Source: Actinoplanes cyaneus (GTDB lineage Bacteria; Actinomycetota; Actinomycetes; Mycobacteriales; Micromonosporaceae). Taken from it: a stretch of 64,000 nt of DNA. Numbering within the stretch: the stretch's first letter is position 1; every line of letters begins with the position of its first letter. The stretch spans positions 1 through 64,000 of the forward strand of contig NZ_BOMH01000041.1 of NCBI RefSeq assembly GCF_016862095.1, in the 5' to 3' direction. Made by a program: the position numbers and the translations under genes. The notes beneath the pieces were generated by a model. It searched no databases, had not been told where the DNA came from, and worked only from the letters and a program-made list of their open reading frames with translations. Below are positions 9,572 through 19,100 of this stretch, piece by piece.

Positions 9572-11365
9572 TCACTGTGGTTGTGGAGCAGGCGGGTGCG
9601 GGTGTGCTGGTGGCAGGTCGATGGTGAAGGTGCTTCCGTGGCCGGGCGCGCTGGCGGCGGTTAGCGTGCCGCCGTGCGCCTCGGTGAGTTTGCGGGCGAT
9701 GGCCAGCCCGAGGCCGCTGCCGCCGGTGGCGCGGCTGCGGGACTCGTCGGCGCGCCAGAAACGGTCGAAGATGCGGGGCAGGTCGTCCGGTGCGATGCCG
9801 ACGCCGGTGTCCCGTACGCGGATCCGGTTCTGCGCGGCGGCGACGGTGACCGAGCCGCCCGCCGGGGTGTAGCGGATCCCGTTGGCGACCAGGTTGCCCA
9901 CCACCTGCCGCAACCGGACCGGGTCGGCGGACACCACGGGGTCACCGTCGATCTCGATCGTCAGCTCCACACCGGCGGCCCGCGCCGGCACGCGATGGCT
10001 CTCCGCGATCGGCGTCAGGACATCGCGGACGTACGTCGGTTCGGCGTGCACCCGCAGCGTCCCGGCGTCGGCCGCGGCCAGGTCGGTCAGGTCGTCGATG
10101 ATGTGCTGCAACTGCACCGCCTCGTCGTGCAGCAGGTCGAGCAGCTGGGAGTCGGTCGGCGCGAGGTCGTCCTGGGCGGCTTCCAGCCAGCTGCGGATGT
10201 TGGTGAGCGGGGTGCGCAGCTCGTGCGCCACGTCGATCACCATCGCCCGGCGCTGCGCCTCGGCCCGGTCCCGGCGGCTGGTGGAGTCGTTGAGCGCGCG
10301 GGCCAGCCGGCCGATCTCGTCCCGGGTGGTGACCGGCACGGGGCGGTGACCGTCGGCCGCATCGGTCAGCGCGCGCAGCGGCCGCACCAGCCGGTACCCG
10401 AGGAGCACGGTGACCAGGATCGTCGCGAGGAGCACGCCACCGGTCACGGTCACGATCCGGATCGTGTTCGCGCGGGACAGCGTGAACCGGGTCTGGTCGG
10501 CGCCCGAGCGCGGGTCGGTGACGAACAGCAGCGCGGGCGGGGCGACGTACGGCTGGAGCATGGTCCGCCGTGACTTCTCCACACAGCCGTCGACTCGCGG
10601 GGTGCTCAAGGCGGTGACCGGCTGGACCTCGGCGGGGCTCACGGCGGTCGCGTAGTACGCGGAGAAGTCCGGCCACACGCCGAGCCGGAACTTCGGGTCC
10701 AGCCCGGCACAGGCCGTCGCGAGCCGGCCCAGCCTGTTCAGCGGCCCGGCCTCGGCCTTGGTGACCGCATAGTCCAGTTTCGACGGGCAGGCTGCGGCGC
10801 TGTTCTCCGGGTCGTGACCGGTCACGGTGACCGACGGCCGGCCGTTGGGCAGGTTCACGATCCGGCCGTCGGCACCGGCATTGCGGAGGCAGACCAGGAC
10901 GTCCGAGGCGTACTTGTCGAGTTCCGCGCGCTGCGCCGCCGGGACCCGGAACGGCCCGGTCGCGCGGGGGTCGATCCGCTCCGTGCCGCCGGTCAGCGCG
11001 GTGTCGACGGTGAGCGGGTCGACGGTGGCCGAGGGCCGCGCGGTCGCCAGCGACGGTCCCGGGCCGGAGTCGGCGAGCACCGCGCGGTCCACGGTCGTCA
11101 GCGTGATCCGCCGGTTCAGTTTCGCGGCCCGCGCCTGGATCAGGGCCTGCGCGCCGGACCAGTCGCTGTGGGTCGCGGCGTAGCCGAGCAGCATGTCGTA
11201 GACGCCCTTGTCGTCGGTCAGCGACTGCCCCTGCTCCTGCGAGATCGCCCTGGTGGCGGTGCTCGCGGCCAGCCAGGCCGTGGCGGCGATCGCCGCGATC
11301 GCGATCAGCACCGAGGTGACCAGCAGCCGGGTGACCAGGCTGTGCCGCAGCCGGACGCGGCTCAC
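9572..11365 (-). CDS. Sensor histidine kinase with HAMP domain
   Basis: A 597-aa membrane kinase. It starts at GTG 11365, overlapping the response regulator stop by four bases. First membrane helix at about 8-32; a large extracytoplasmic sensor of about 260 residues with three or four cysteines; second helix IVTVTGGVLLATILVTVLLGY near 305-325; HAMP; phospho-acceptor DVAHELRTPLTN; ATP-binding motifs NLVANGIRYTP, DTGVGIAPDDL and GGSGLGLAIA. The tail is a proline-rich run. With the OmpR-type regulator it faces an adaptor/ABC exporter operon, the usual layout for a system sensing cell-envelope stress or an antimicrobial peptide. Confidence 0.93.
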   Translation of the reverse strand: MSRVRLRHSLVTRLLVTSVLIAIAAIAATAWLAASTATRAISQEQGQSLTDDKGVYDMLLGYAATHSDWSGAQALIQARAAKLNRRITLTTVDRAVLADSGPGPSLATARPSATVDPLTVDTALTGGTERIDPRATGPFRVPAAQRAELDKYASDVLVCLRNAGADGRIVNLPNGRPSVTVTGHDPENSAAACPSKLDYAVTKAEAGPLNRLGRLATACAGLDPKFRLGVWPDFSAYYATAVSPAEVQPVTALSTPRVDGCVEKSRRTMLQPYVAPPALLFVTDPRSGADQTRFTLSRANTIRIVTVTGGVLLATILVTVLLGYRLVRPLRALTDAADGHRPVPVTTRDEIGRLARALNDSTSRRDRAEAQRRAMVIDVAHELRTPLTNIRSWLEAAQDDLAPTDSQLLDLLHDEAVQLQHIIDDLTDLAAADAGTLRVHAEPTYVRDVLTPIAESHRVPARAAGVELTIEIDGDPVVSADPVRLRQVVGNLVANGIRYTPAGGSVTVAAAQNRIRVRDTGVGIAPDDLPRIFDRFWRADESRSRATGGSGLGLAIARKLTEAHGGTLTAASAPGHGSTFTIDLPPAHPHPPAPQPQ

Positions 11366-12051
11366 GCCGATCCCGCGGCGATCTTGTAACCGACGCCGTA
11401 GACGGTGATCAGCTGCGCGGGGCGCTGCGGGTCCGCCTCGATCTTGCGGCGCAGATTCATCACGTGTACGTCGATGGTCCGTTCCGTCGAGCTGCGATCG
11501 ATCCCCCGGGTGTGGTGCAGCAGCTGCGCGCGGGTGAACACTCGGTCCGGCTGCTCGGACATCGCGGCCAGGATCGCGAACTCGCCCCGGGTGCACTCGA
11601 CCTCGACACCGTCGACGGTGACGTGTCGGGCGGCGAGGTCGACGCCGATGCGCCCGATCCGGCGTACGTCCGCCCGGGTCTCACCGCGTGGCGCCCGGCG
11701 CAGCAGGGTGCGGACCCGGGCCATCAGCTCGCGCGGACTGTACGGCTTGGTCAGGTAGTCGTCGGCGCCCAGCTCCAGCCCGAGCAGCAGGTCCTCCTCG
11801 CCGGCCCGTGCGGTCAGCATCAACACCAGCAGGTCCGACTCCTGGCGCAGGGTCCGGCACACGTGCAGCCCGTCGAGGCCGGGCATCATCACGTCCAGCA
11901 CCAGCAGGTCCGGCCGGCGGCGCCGCGCCTGGTCGAGCGCGGCCCGGCCGTCGTGCACGACGAACGCCTCGTGCCCCTCCGCGGTCAGGTACCGCCGGAT
12001 CACCTCGGCCTGCCGCGGGTCGTCGTCGGCGACCAGCACCTTCGCACACAT
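11362..12051 (-). CDS. OmpR/PhoB family response regulator
   Basis: About 229 aa. Receiver domain at the N-terminus: acidic pocket VLVADDDPR, phospho-acceptor Asp in LLVLDVMMPGLDG, conserved Lys in YLTKPYSP. The C-terminal winged helix has FTRAQLLHHTRG, then STERTIDVHVMNLRRKI and TVYGVGYKI. I chose the ATG at 12051 because the receiver begins there; a GTG at 12078 is possible. Its stop overlaps the kinase start (GTGA). It likely activates the divergent exporter operon starting at 12143. Confidence 0.93.
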   Translation of the reverse strand: MCAKVLVADDDPRQAEVIRRYLTAEGHEAFVVHDGRAALDQARRRRPDLLVLDVMMPGLDGLHVCRTLRQESDLLVLMLTARAGEEDLLLGLELGADDYLTKPYSPRELMARVRTLLRRAPRGETRADVRRIGRIGVDLAARHVTVDGVEVECTRGEFAILAAMSEQPDRVFTRAQLLHHTRGIDRSSTERTIDVHVMNLRRKIEADPQRPAQLITVYGVGYKIAAGSA

Positions 12052-12233
12052 GGCGGCGATGATAGGCAGGCGTCGCACGGGCGCGGGGAACCTGTTCGCA
12101 TACCTGACAGCTTTCTAACGATCTCCGTCCACGCTCGTCGCCATGCAATCGAAGGCTGACGCCCCGACCGAAGTGCTCACCCCGGCGCCGGAGCCGCCAC
12201 CACGCCGGCGCGGCCGGGGGCCTGGTCCTGATC

Positions 12234-13280
12234 GTGGCAGTGGGCGGCACGACGGTCGCGGTCCTGCGGCACCGCCCGGACGGCGAGCCGGTCGCGCAGC
12301 AGAGCACGCGGGTGGCGACCGTGAAGCTGGAACGGCGGGACCTGTCGACGACGAAGAAGCTCGACGGCAGCATCGGGTTCGGGACGGCCCGGCCGCTCGA
12401 CGGGCACGCGACCGGAACGGTGACGTGGTTGCCGGCGGCCGGTGCGACGATCAGACGCGGTCAGCAACTGTTCCGCGTGGACGACAAACCGGTGGCCTTG
12501 TTCTACGGGAGCATGCCGCTGTTCCGGACCATCGGGGTCGCCGGGACGGCCGGTCGCGACGTCCGCATCGTCGTGGACAACTTGAAGGCGCTCGGCTACC
12601 ACGTCGGCCCCCAGCCGGCACCGGGCGAGAAGGCGGCCCCCACGCAGGTGAAGGTCAGGGACGGCGAGGGCGTCCTGACTCCCGGGCTGGTCAAGGCGAT
12701 CAAGAAGTGGCAGGAGGATGCCGGCCGCCCGCCCACCGGTGAGATCGCGGTCGGTGACGTCGAGGTGCTGGCCGGCGCCGTCCGGGTCGACTCGACCGCC
12801 GTGCAGCCCGGATCCCCGGCGAACGTCCCGCTCATGTCGGTCACCCCGACCCGCAAGGTGATCACCGTGGCGGCGGGGCTGAGCGAGGCCGCCGGCCTGC
12901 GCCGCGGTGACAGGGTCACCGTGACGCTGCCCGACGACCGTACCGTCAAAGCCCGGATCCTGGCGGTCAGCCGCACCCCGGTGGCGCAGGACGGTGTCGC
13001 CGGCGCCGAGCCGAAGCTGACCGTCTCGGTGACCGTCGACGACGCGAAGGCGATCGACCGCCTCGACGGGGGCGACGTGGCCGTCCACGTCACCGGCAGG
13101 ACGGCCCGGGACGTGCTGGCGGCGCCGATCGAGGCGTTGATCGCGCTGAGCGAGGGCGGTTACGCGGTGCAGGGCCCGTCCGGGCTGGTCGCGGTCACCA
13201 CCGGCATGTTCGCCGACGGCTTCGTGGAAATCAGCGGCGCCGGGCTCGCCGAGGGCATGGATCTGGTGGTGGCGTCGTGA
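12234..13280 (+). CDS. Efflux adaptor (HlyD-like) with peptidoglycan-binding-like segment; N-terminus frameshifted
   Basis: A periplasmic-adaptor type protein, 348 aa in the open frame. It has a barrel-sandwich start ([21 protein letters not shown], later [29 protein letters not shown]), an inserted peptidoglycan-binding-like segment ([19 protein letters not shown]) and beta-barrel strands ([21 protein letters not shown]). The natural start appears to be ATG 12143, giving a Pro/Arg-rich leader that should run into the membrane anchor [10 protein letters not shown]. That anchor is in the next frame; one extra G in the run at 12216-12220 explains it. Its stop overlaps the ATPase start (GTGA). 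It links an ABC exporter to the cell envelope. Confidence 0.82.
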   Translation: MAVGGTTVAVLRHRPDGEPVAQQSTRVATVKLERRDLSTTKKLDGSIGFGTARPLDGHATGTVTWLPAAGATIRRGQQLFRVDDKPVALFYGSMPLFRTIGVAGTAGRDVRIVVDNLKALGYHVGPQPAPGEKAAPTQVKVRDGEGVLTPGLVKAIKKWQEDAGRPPTGEIAVGDVEVLAGAVRVDSTAVQPGSPANVPLMSVTPTRKVITVAAGLSEAAGLRRGDRVTVTLPDDRTVKARILAVSRTPVAQDGVAGAEPKLTVSVTVDDAKAIDRLDGGDVAVHVTGRTARDVLAAPIEALIALSEGGYAVQGPSGLVAVTTGMFADGFVEISGAGLAEGMDLVVAS

Positions 13281-13936
13281 GCGTGCTGTCCGTACGCGAT
13301 GCGGGAATGTCCTATCCGGGCGGCGTGACCGCCCTGGCCGGCGTGAGTGTGGACATCGCCCGCGGCGAGCTGGTGGCGATCGTCGGCCCGTCCGGCTCCG
13401 GCAAGTCGACCCTGCTCAACATCATCGGCACGCTGGACCGCCCGACGACCGGCACGGTCCTGATCAACGGTCAGGACGTGGCGACCCTCAGCGACCGCCG
13501 GCTGTCCGCGCTGCGGGCCCGCGAGATCGGCTTCGTCTTCCAGCAGTTCCACCTGACCGACGGCCTGACCGCTGTGGAGAACGTCGCCACCGGCCTGCTC
13601 TACGCCGGGGTCCCCCGTCGCCGGCGGCGCGAGCGGGCCCTGTCCGCCCTCGCCCGCGTCGGCCTGGCACATCGGGCCGGGCACCAGCCGCACCAGCTCT
13701 CCGGCGGTGAACGGCAGCGGGTCGCGATCGCCCGCGCCCTGGTCAACCGGCCGTCGCTGGTGCTGGCCGACGAGCCGACCGGAGCCCTGGACACCGCCAA
13801 CGGTCAAGCGGTGCTGGCCCTGCTGCGCCGGCTCAACGAGGAGGGCAGCACGATCGCGCTGATCACCCACGACCGGGACATCGCCGCCTCACTGCCGCGC
13901 CGCATCGAGATCCGCGACGGGCGGCTGGTCCCGTGA
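13277..13936 (+). CDS. ABC transporter ATPase, MacB/LolD type
   Basis: A 219-aa ATPase: Walker [11 protein letters not shown]-loop FVFQQFHL, signature LSGGERQR, Walker [13 protein letters not shown] and switch His in LITHD. Such ATPases drive mechanotransmission-type exporters with FtsX-like permeases that move lipoproteins, peptides or antibiotics. It sits between the adaptor gene (4-base overlap) and the permease gene (46 bases after the stop), so the three form one exporter. Confidence 0.95.
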   Translation: MSVLSVRDAGMSYPGGVTALAGVSVDIARGELVAIVGPSGSGKSTLLNIIGTLDRPTTGTVLINGQDVATLSDRRLSALRAREIGFVFQQFHLTDGLTAVENVATGLLYAGVPRRRRRERALSALARVGLAHRAGHQPHQLSGGERQRVAIARALVNRPSLVLADEPTGALDTANGQAVLALLRRLNEEGSTIALITHDRDIAASLPRRIEIRDGRLVP

Positions 13937-13982
13937 GCGAGCTTGCGAGCGAATCGATGAGCCGAGTCCCGGAGGCGGCACA

Positions 13983-15152
13983 GTGAGCCCGCTGGATCTG
14001 CTGGATCTGGGGCTGATCGGGCTGCGGACCCGGCCGGGCCGCGCCGCGCTCTCCGGGCTCGGCATCGCGATCGGCATCGCCACGATGATCGTCGTGACCG
14101 GCATCCCGGCGTCCAGCCAGGCCGCGCTGGTCGCCCGGCTGAGCGCGCTGGGCACGAACACGCTGCAGGCCATGGCGGTTCCGGACCTGAATCCGCCGGC
14201 CACGTTGCCCGAGTCCACGGTGGAGATGGTCCGCCGGATCGGCCCGGTCACCAGCGGGAGCGCGGTCGCCAACACCCATGCCGTGGTACGCCGCAACGAC
14301 CGTCTCGACCCTCGCGACGGCTCCGGCCTGACCGTGCTCGCCACCCGCCGGGACCTGCTGCCGGTGATCAACGCGCACGTCCGTACCGGAGCCTGGCTCT
14401 CCTCCGCGACGGAGAGGTTCCCCGCCGTGGTGCTGGGGTCGGTCGCCGCGGAACGTCTCGGCGTCACCGACGTGTCCGGCAAGCCGCAGGTCATGATCGC
14501 CGACCGGGCGTTCACCGTCGCCGGCATTCTCGCCACCACGCCGCTGACCCCTGACATCGACCGTTCCGTCCTGGTGGGCTGGCCGGCCGCGAAGTCCGAA
14601 CTCGGCTTCGACGGGCACCCGACGGTCCTCTACGTGCAGGCCGAGGAGGACCGGATCGAGGCGGTCCGCGGGGTGCTGGCCGCGACGATCTCCCCCGAGC
14701 GGCCGGGCGCCGTCATGATCACGCGTCCGTCGGACGCCCTGACCGCGAAACGCGCCGCCGAGAGCAGCTTCTCGGTGCTGTTCCTGGCGCTGGCCGGGGT
14801 GGCCCTGGTGGTCGGCGGGATCGGCGTCGCCAACACGATGGTCGTCTCGGTTCTCGAACGCCGCTCGGAGATCGGGCTGCGCCGTGCGCTGGGCGCCACC
14901 CGCGGCCAGATCCGTGGCCAGTTCCTGACCGAGTCGGTGATCCTGGCCGCGGCCGGCGGTCTGATCGGCGCCGCGCTGGGCGTGCTCGCGACGGTCGGCT
15001 ACGCGAGCTGGCAGGGCTGGCCGGTGGTGCTGCCGGCGCAGTCGGCGGCGCTCGCAGCGGGCGGCGCCGTGGTGATCGGCGTGCTCGCCGGGGTGTATCC
15101 CTGTGTCCGCGCGGCGCGGCTGACCCCGACCCAGGCGCTGGCGGCGGTCTGA
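13983..15152 (+). CDS. ABC transporter permease, MacB/FtsX family
   Basis: A 389-aa permease: one N-terminal membrane helix (about 20-45, RAALSGLGIAIGIATMIVVTG), a large extracytoplasmic MacB-like domain (to about 260), then three helices in the FtsX domain, with the signature VLERRSEIGLRRALGATRGQIRGQFLTESV between the second and third from the end. GTG start with GGAGG upstream. With the preceding ATPase and adaptor it forms a MacAB-like exporter, probably controlled by the divergent two-component system. Confidence 0.93.
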   Translation: MSPLDLLDLGLIGLRTRPGRAALSGLGIAIGIATMIVVTGIPASSQAALVARLSALGTNTLQAMAVPDLNPPATLPESTVEMVRRIGPVTSGSAVANTHAVVRRNDRLDPRDGSGLTVLATRRDLLPVINAHVRTGAWLSSATERFPAVVLGSVAAERLGVTDVSGKPQVMIADRAFTVAGILATTPLTPDIDRSVLVGWPAAKSELGFDGHPTVLYVQAEEDRIEAVRGVLAATISPERPGAVMITRPSDALTAKRAAESSFSVLFLALAGVALVVGGIGVANTMVVSVLERRSEIGLRRALGATRGQIRGQFLTESVILAAAGGLIGAALGVLATVGYASWQGWPVVLPAQSAALAAGGAVVIGVLAGVYPCVRAARLTPTQALAAV

Positions 15153-15161
15153 CCCGAGCCC

Positions 15162-16187
15162 TCAGCCGAGCAGGTCTCCCAGCGTCAGCCCACCGACCTC
15201 CGACGGCGCGGGCAGCCCGCGGAACCGGACGAGGTCGGCCACGGAGCCCACCTCGTCGCGGGCGGCGGCGCCCCACCCTGCGTCCTCCAGTTCCCGCCGC
15301 ATCCCCGCGGCCACCCGCTTCTGGTCGGCGTGGGTCAGCCCGGGGTGGGTGAAGATGGCGACCAGCAGGTCCTGCCGCAGCCTGTCGAAGCGGCCGGTCT
15401 CGTTGCGCAACTGGGCCTCCTTGGCCTCCCGCACCAGCTCGTCCAGCTCGGGAAAGGTCCAGTCGTCGCGTTCCCGGGTCGTCTGCAGCTCCAGGACGAG
15501 GTAGTCGGTGCCGTCCAGCGGACCTCCGTCGAGGCGCAGCTGCCCGCCGGCCAGATCCAGCCGGCTCACGTCGAAGTCACGGGCCGGCCGGTTGATCACC
15601 GCGAGGTGGCCGGGGGTGAGCCGGTCGGACGTGCCGCCGGTCAGCGCGTACTCCTTGTCCAGCACCAGCCGGGGGCCGTCACCCACCTCGTCGATCGCGG
15701 ACTCCACCTTGTCGATGCCCTTGGCCACCTGTTCGCCGAGTTGCGCCAGGGCCGGGATCGTCGGCGCGGCCACCGAGGCGAAGACGCCGAGCACGTCGAG
15801 GGCCAGGCGCAGCGAGTCGTTGGCCTTCACCGCGTACAGGCAGGCCTGGATGCCGACACTGCCGCCGGTGTACGGCACCCAGCCGGTCAGGCTGCCCGAG
15901 CGCGGACCGGGTGCCTCCTGCCCGGGCGGGGCCTGTACGACGGCCGACGTGGTCACCCGCGTGCCGTCGAGGTCCATCGTGACCGAGCAGCGCAGCGCCG
16001 GGAACACGTCGGCGGCCCGGACCCGGGCGTCGGCCAGGAACATGTCGGTCAGCCAGACCCGGACGTAGGAGTCCCGGACGATCGGCGCCGTCGTGCCCGG
16101 CGCCGCGGCGAAGTGGTAGACCAGGTGTTCCGAGGCGCGGCCCCACCAGCGGCTGACGCGGCGTCCCAGGTCGTCGAGCGCGGTCAT
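15162..16187 (-). CDS. Hypothetical protein, last gene of the protease/NTPase operon
   Basis: A 341-aa soluble protein that I do not recognise. It starts at ATG 16187 inside a four-base overlap with the stop of the 1551-aa NTPase gene. The first 120 residues are beta-rich (DSYVRVWLTDMFLADARV, then CSVTMDLDGTRVTTSAVVQAPP); the middle has a hydrophobic stretch LRLALDVLGVFASVAAPTIPALAQL that could be a buried helix or one membrane segment; the C-terminal 120 residues are charged and helical. There is no signal peptide. Strict coupling with the three upstream genes implies a subunit or substrate of the same system. Confidence 0.8.
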   Translation of the reverse strand: MTALDDLGRRVSRWWGRASEHLVYHFAAAPGTTAPIVRDSYVRVWLTDMFLADARVRAADVFPALRCSVTMDLDGTRVTTSAVVQAPPGQEAPGPRSGSLTGWVPYTGGSVGIQACLYAVKANDSLRLALDVLGVFASVAAPTIPALAQLGEQVAKGIDKVESAIDEVGDGPRLVLDKEYALTGGTSDRLTPGHLAVINRPARDFDVSRLDLAGGQLRLDGGPLDGTDYLVLELQTTRERDDWTFPELDELVREAKEAQLRNETGRFDRLRQDLLVAIFTHPGLTHADQKRVAAGMRRELEDAGWGAAARDEVGSVADLVRFRGLPAPSEVGGLTLGDLLG

Positions 16188-19100
16188 GCGTCCTCTCCTT
16201 CGGTCAGGAACAGCACGGCGTGCTGAGCGGAGTCGCCGGCCAGCTCGCACCTCAGGTCGCGAGCCAGGTCGACGAGTTCGAGCGGCGTCGGCGCCGTGCC
16301 GCGGGCGTCCAGTGCGGCGCTGCGCTCGGCGATCCACTGCTGGACGGTCGCGGTGGACTCGGTCGCCAGCAGCACGTTGCGGGTTCCGGCGTCCATGCAG
16401 CGGACGGCGAAGCGCAGGGCATCGACGTCGCGTACCGGTGCACCGCCGGCCGATTCGGCGGTGACCGCCACCTGGAGGACGATCAGGTCCGCGCCCAGGG
16501 CGGCGATCTCCTCCGGGGTGCGGCGGGTCACCTCGGGCGGTCCGGTCTGGAACACCGCCCGGGTCCGCACCGGCTCGCCGACCAGCCGGACCACCCGCTG
16601 GGGGCCGGGCCGGTGCGGTGGCTCGCCGGTCCGGTTCCACGGCCGGTACCAGCCGGCGGCGGTCTCCCGGGGCGCAACGCCGAGCCGGTCCATGATCTCG
16701 GCCTCCCAGAAGCGGACCTGATCGCTCGGGTTGACCAGCAACCGGGTGACCAGCCGGGATTTGCCGGGCGCCCGGAACGCCTCGCGCATCGACGGGGGCA
16801 GGTCCGGGACCTCGTCGCCGGGGCCCAGCTCCACGGTCCCGCTGGCCCGCGGCGTCAGGATCCTGCGGCGGAGCGATCCGTCGCCGGTTCCGCCGCCGGT
16901 GGCCAGCCAGTCGGCCGGCACGCCGTCCACCGAGATGGTCAGCTGGCGGGACCGGGGCGTGATCCGGAAGGTGATGCGGGGGTTCACCGCCGCCCGCACG
17001 GCCTTCCTGACCCAGGCCAGCTGCACGCGCCAGCCGACTCGTGGCACCGGGGTCAGCTCGGTGGCGGCCGTCTCGGTCAGCTCCCGCGGGGCGTGCACCC
17101 CGAAGGCCGCCGGATACAGCTCCACGGAACCGTCCGCTCGCGCCGGCGCCACCGGCCCCGGCAGGCCCCGTGCCCGGGCCAGGCCGGCGACGGCGACCCG
17201 GATCCGCGCCAGCCAGCCGGCCCAGGCCGGTGGCGACGTGTCGGCCTCCACCAGGCTTGCCCACTCGGGAAGCTCCTCCGGCGCCGGCAGGTGCTCCCGC
17301 ATCCGCTCGTACGCCGTGTTGAGGCTGAGCACGGCCGCCTTGGCCGCCGCGCGGGCCGGCGGTTCGCCGGTGTGGACCAGGGCGAGTGCCCGCAGCGTCA
17401 CCGCCTGCAGGGCGAGCACGGGGTTGCGGGCCTCGGCGCAAGCGGCGGCGAGTTCCAGCAACGCGTACGCGCCCCGCGGGTCGCGCAGCGCTCGCTGCTC
17501 ACCGAGCTCCAGGGCGATCAGGGCGACACACAGCGGCGGCACCCGGTCCAGGAGAGCCTTGCCCAGCCGGCCCAGTTCCTCCGGTCGCGCGGCGGCGAGC
17601 AGGGGCCGCACCGTGGTGAGCACGTCGTCGCCGGACGGCTGCGGCAGGCCGCGCTCGTGCGTCAGCGACCAGGCCGTCAGCCGTGCCGTGCCCGGCCCGC
17701 CGCCGACCGCGGCGACCTCCGCGGCATCACCGCTGAGCAGGCCGGCCAGCAGTGGATCGTCGCCGGCCGCGGTCAGGTCGGGCGGCTCGGGGACGAGCGC
17801 GAGGCCGCTGCCGGGGTTGACGCTGGTGGCCTGCCAGCGCCGGTGCCAGCGCCACGGCGAGGCGCCGTCCTCCGGGGTGTCCCGCGGCGGCGGGTCGCCG
17901 TCGATCAGGGCGGCCGCGATCCACGCCCGTCCGGCCCGGTCCTCGTCGGCCACCGCGTACATCACCGCCCGGTCGCGCATCCGCCGGGCCAGATCGATCA
18001 GGGCCGCACGCGCGGCGCCGGCCTCGATCCGCCAGCCCGCGGCCCGCGCCTGCCGGATCGCGGCGAGCCGCTGCTCGAGAAGCAGGCGAGCCCGGTGCGG
18101 GGCGCCGAGCATGAACAGTCCGTGGCTGACGGTCACGAACAGCGGCCGGATGCTCGTATGCAGGCGCAGGCGTGCCGGGTCGCGCAGCCGGGCCGTGGCG
18201 TACGACAGCATCCGCTCCAGATGTTCGGCCGGGACCGTTCCGTGGCCCAGGCGCAGCGCCAGGCATTGCGACAGCAGCCGGTCCGCGTCGACCCAGCCGC
18301 GGTGTGCTTGCGCCTCCGCCTCCCAGGCCGGCAGCGGCAGGGCGAGCAGGGGTCCGCCGTTCTCGTGCGCCTGCCTGGCCTGGAACAGGTAGAGGCGCAG
18401 CAGCCCGCTGGGCGGGGCGAGCCAGTCCGCCCACCTGGACCGGTGGGTGGCGGTCCGCCGGACGGCCCGTTCGTCGGTGGTCCGCAGCGGACACCGGTCG
18501 CCGTCGAGCCGGGCCAGGCAGACTCGCAGCGTGGCGTCGACGACCGGGTCCGCGGTGATGGTCTGCCACTCCCGCACCGAGGCCACCAGCTCGGACCGGC
18601 CGGCCTCGGCGGGGTTGCCGTCGGCGACCGCCTCGATCGCCGCCGCGACACCGCCGTCGAGCTTGCCCGGGAACCGCGCGGCACGCCGCAGCAGAACGGT
18701 CACGTCGCCGAGCCGCTCCGGCAGCTCCCCGGCCGCGATCTCGCCCAGGCCGGCCCGGATGTCCAGCCGGTCGGCGACGTCACCGGCCCGCCCGCTCAGG
18801 CTCGCCCGGATCGCCCGCCACTCGCCGGCCCGGTCCAGCTCCCGGCCGGTCCGTGCCGCGGCGGCCAGAGCCGTGGCTCGCACGGCCGCGCCGAGCAGGA
18901 CGTTGCCGGCCAGCCCGTCGTCGCCCTCCGGGACGCCCGGCGGCTCGGCGATCACGCCGAGCAGCCGCGGGCACACCCGCTCGATCCATCGCCAGTCGGC
19001 GGGCTCGGTCGTGCGGCCCTCGACCTGCTCCCAGAGCACCACGGCGCCGGCCGGGCGGGCGAGCCGGAGCGTGCAGAGCAGCTGTGCCGTGCTGATCTCG

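Noticed and set aside
12200-12240. Programmed ribosomal frameshift in the adaptor gene
   Set aside because: There is no stop codon right at the shift, no clear slippery heptamer and no conserved downstream structure; one extra G in a run is the simpler reading.
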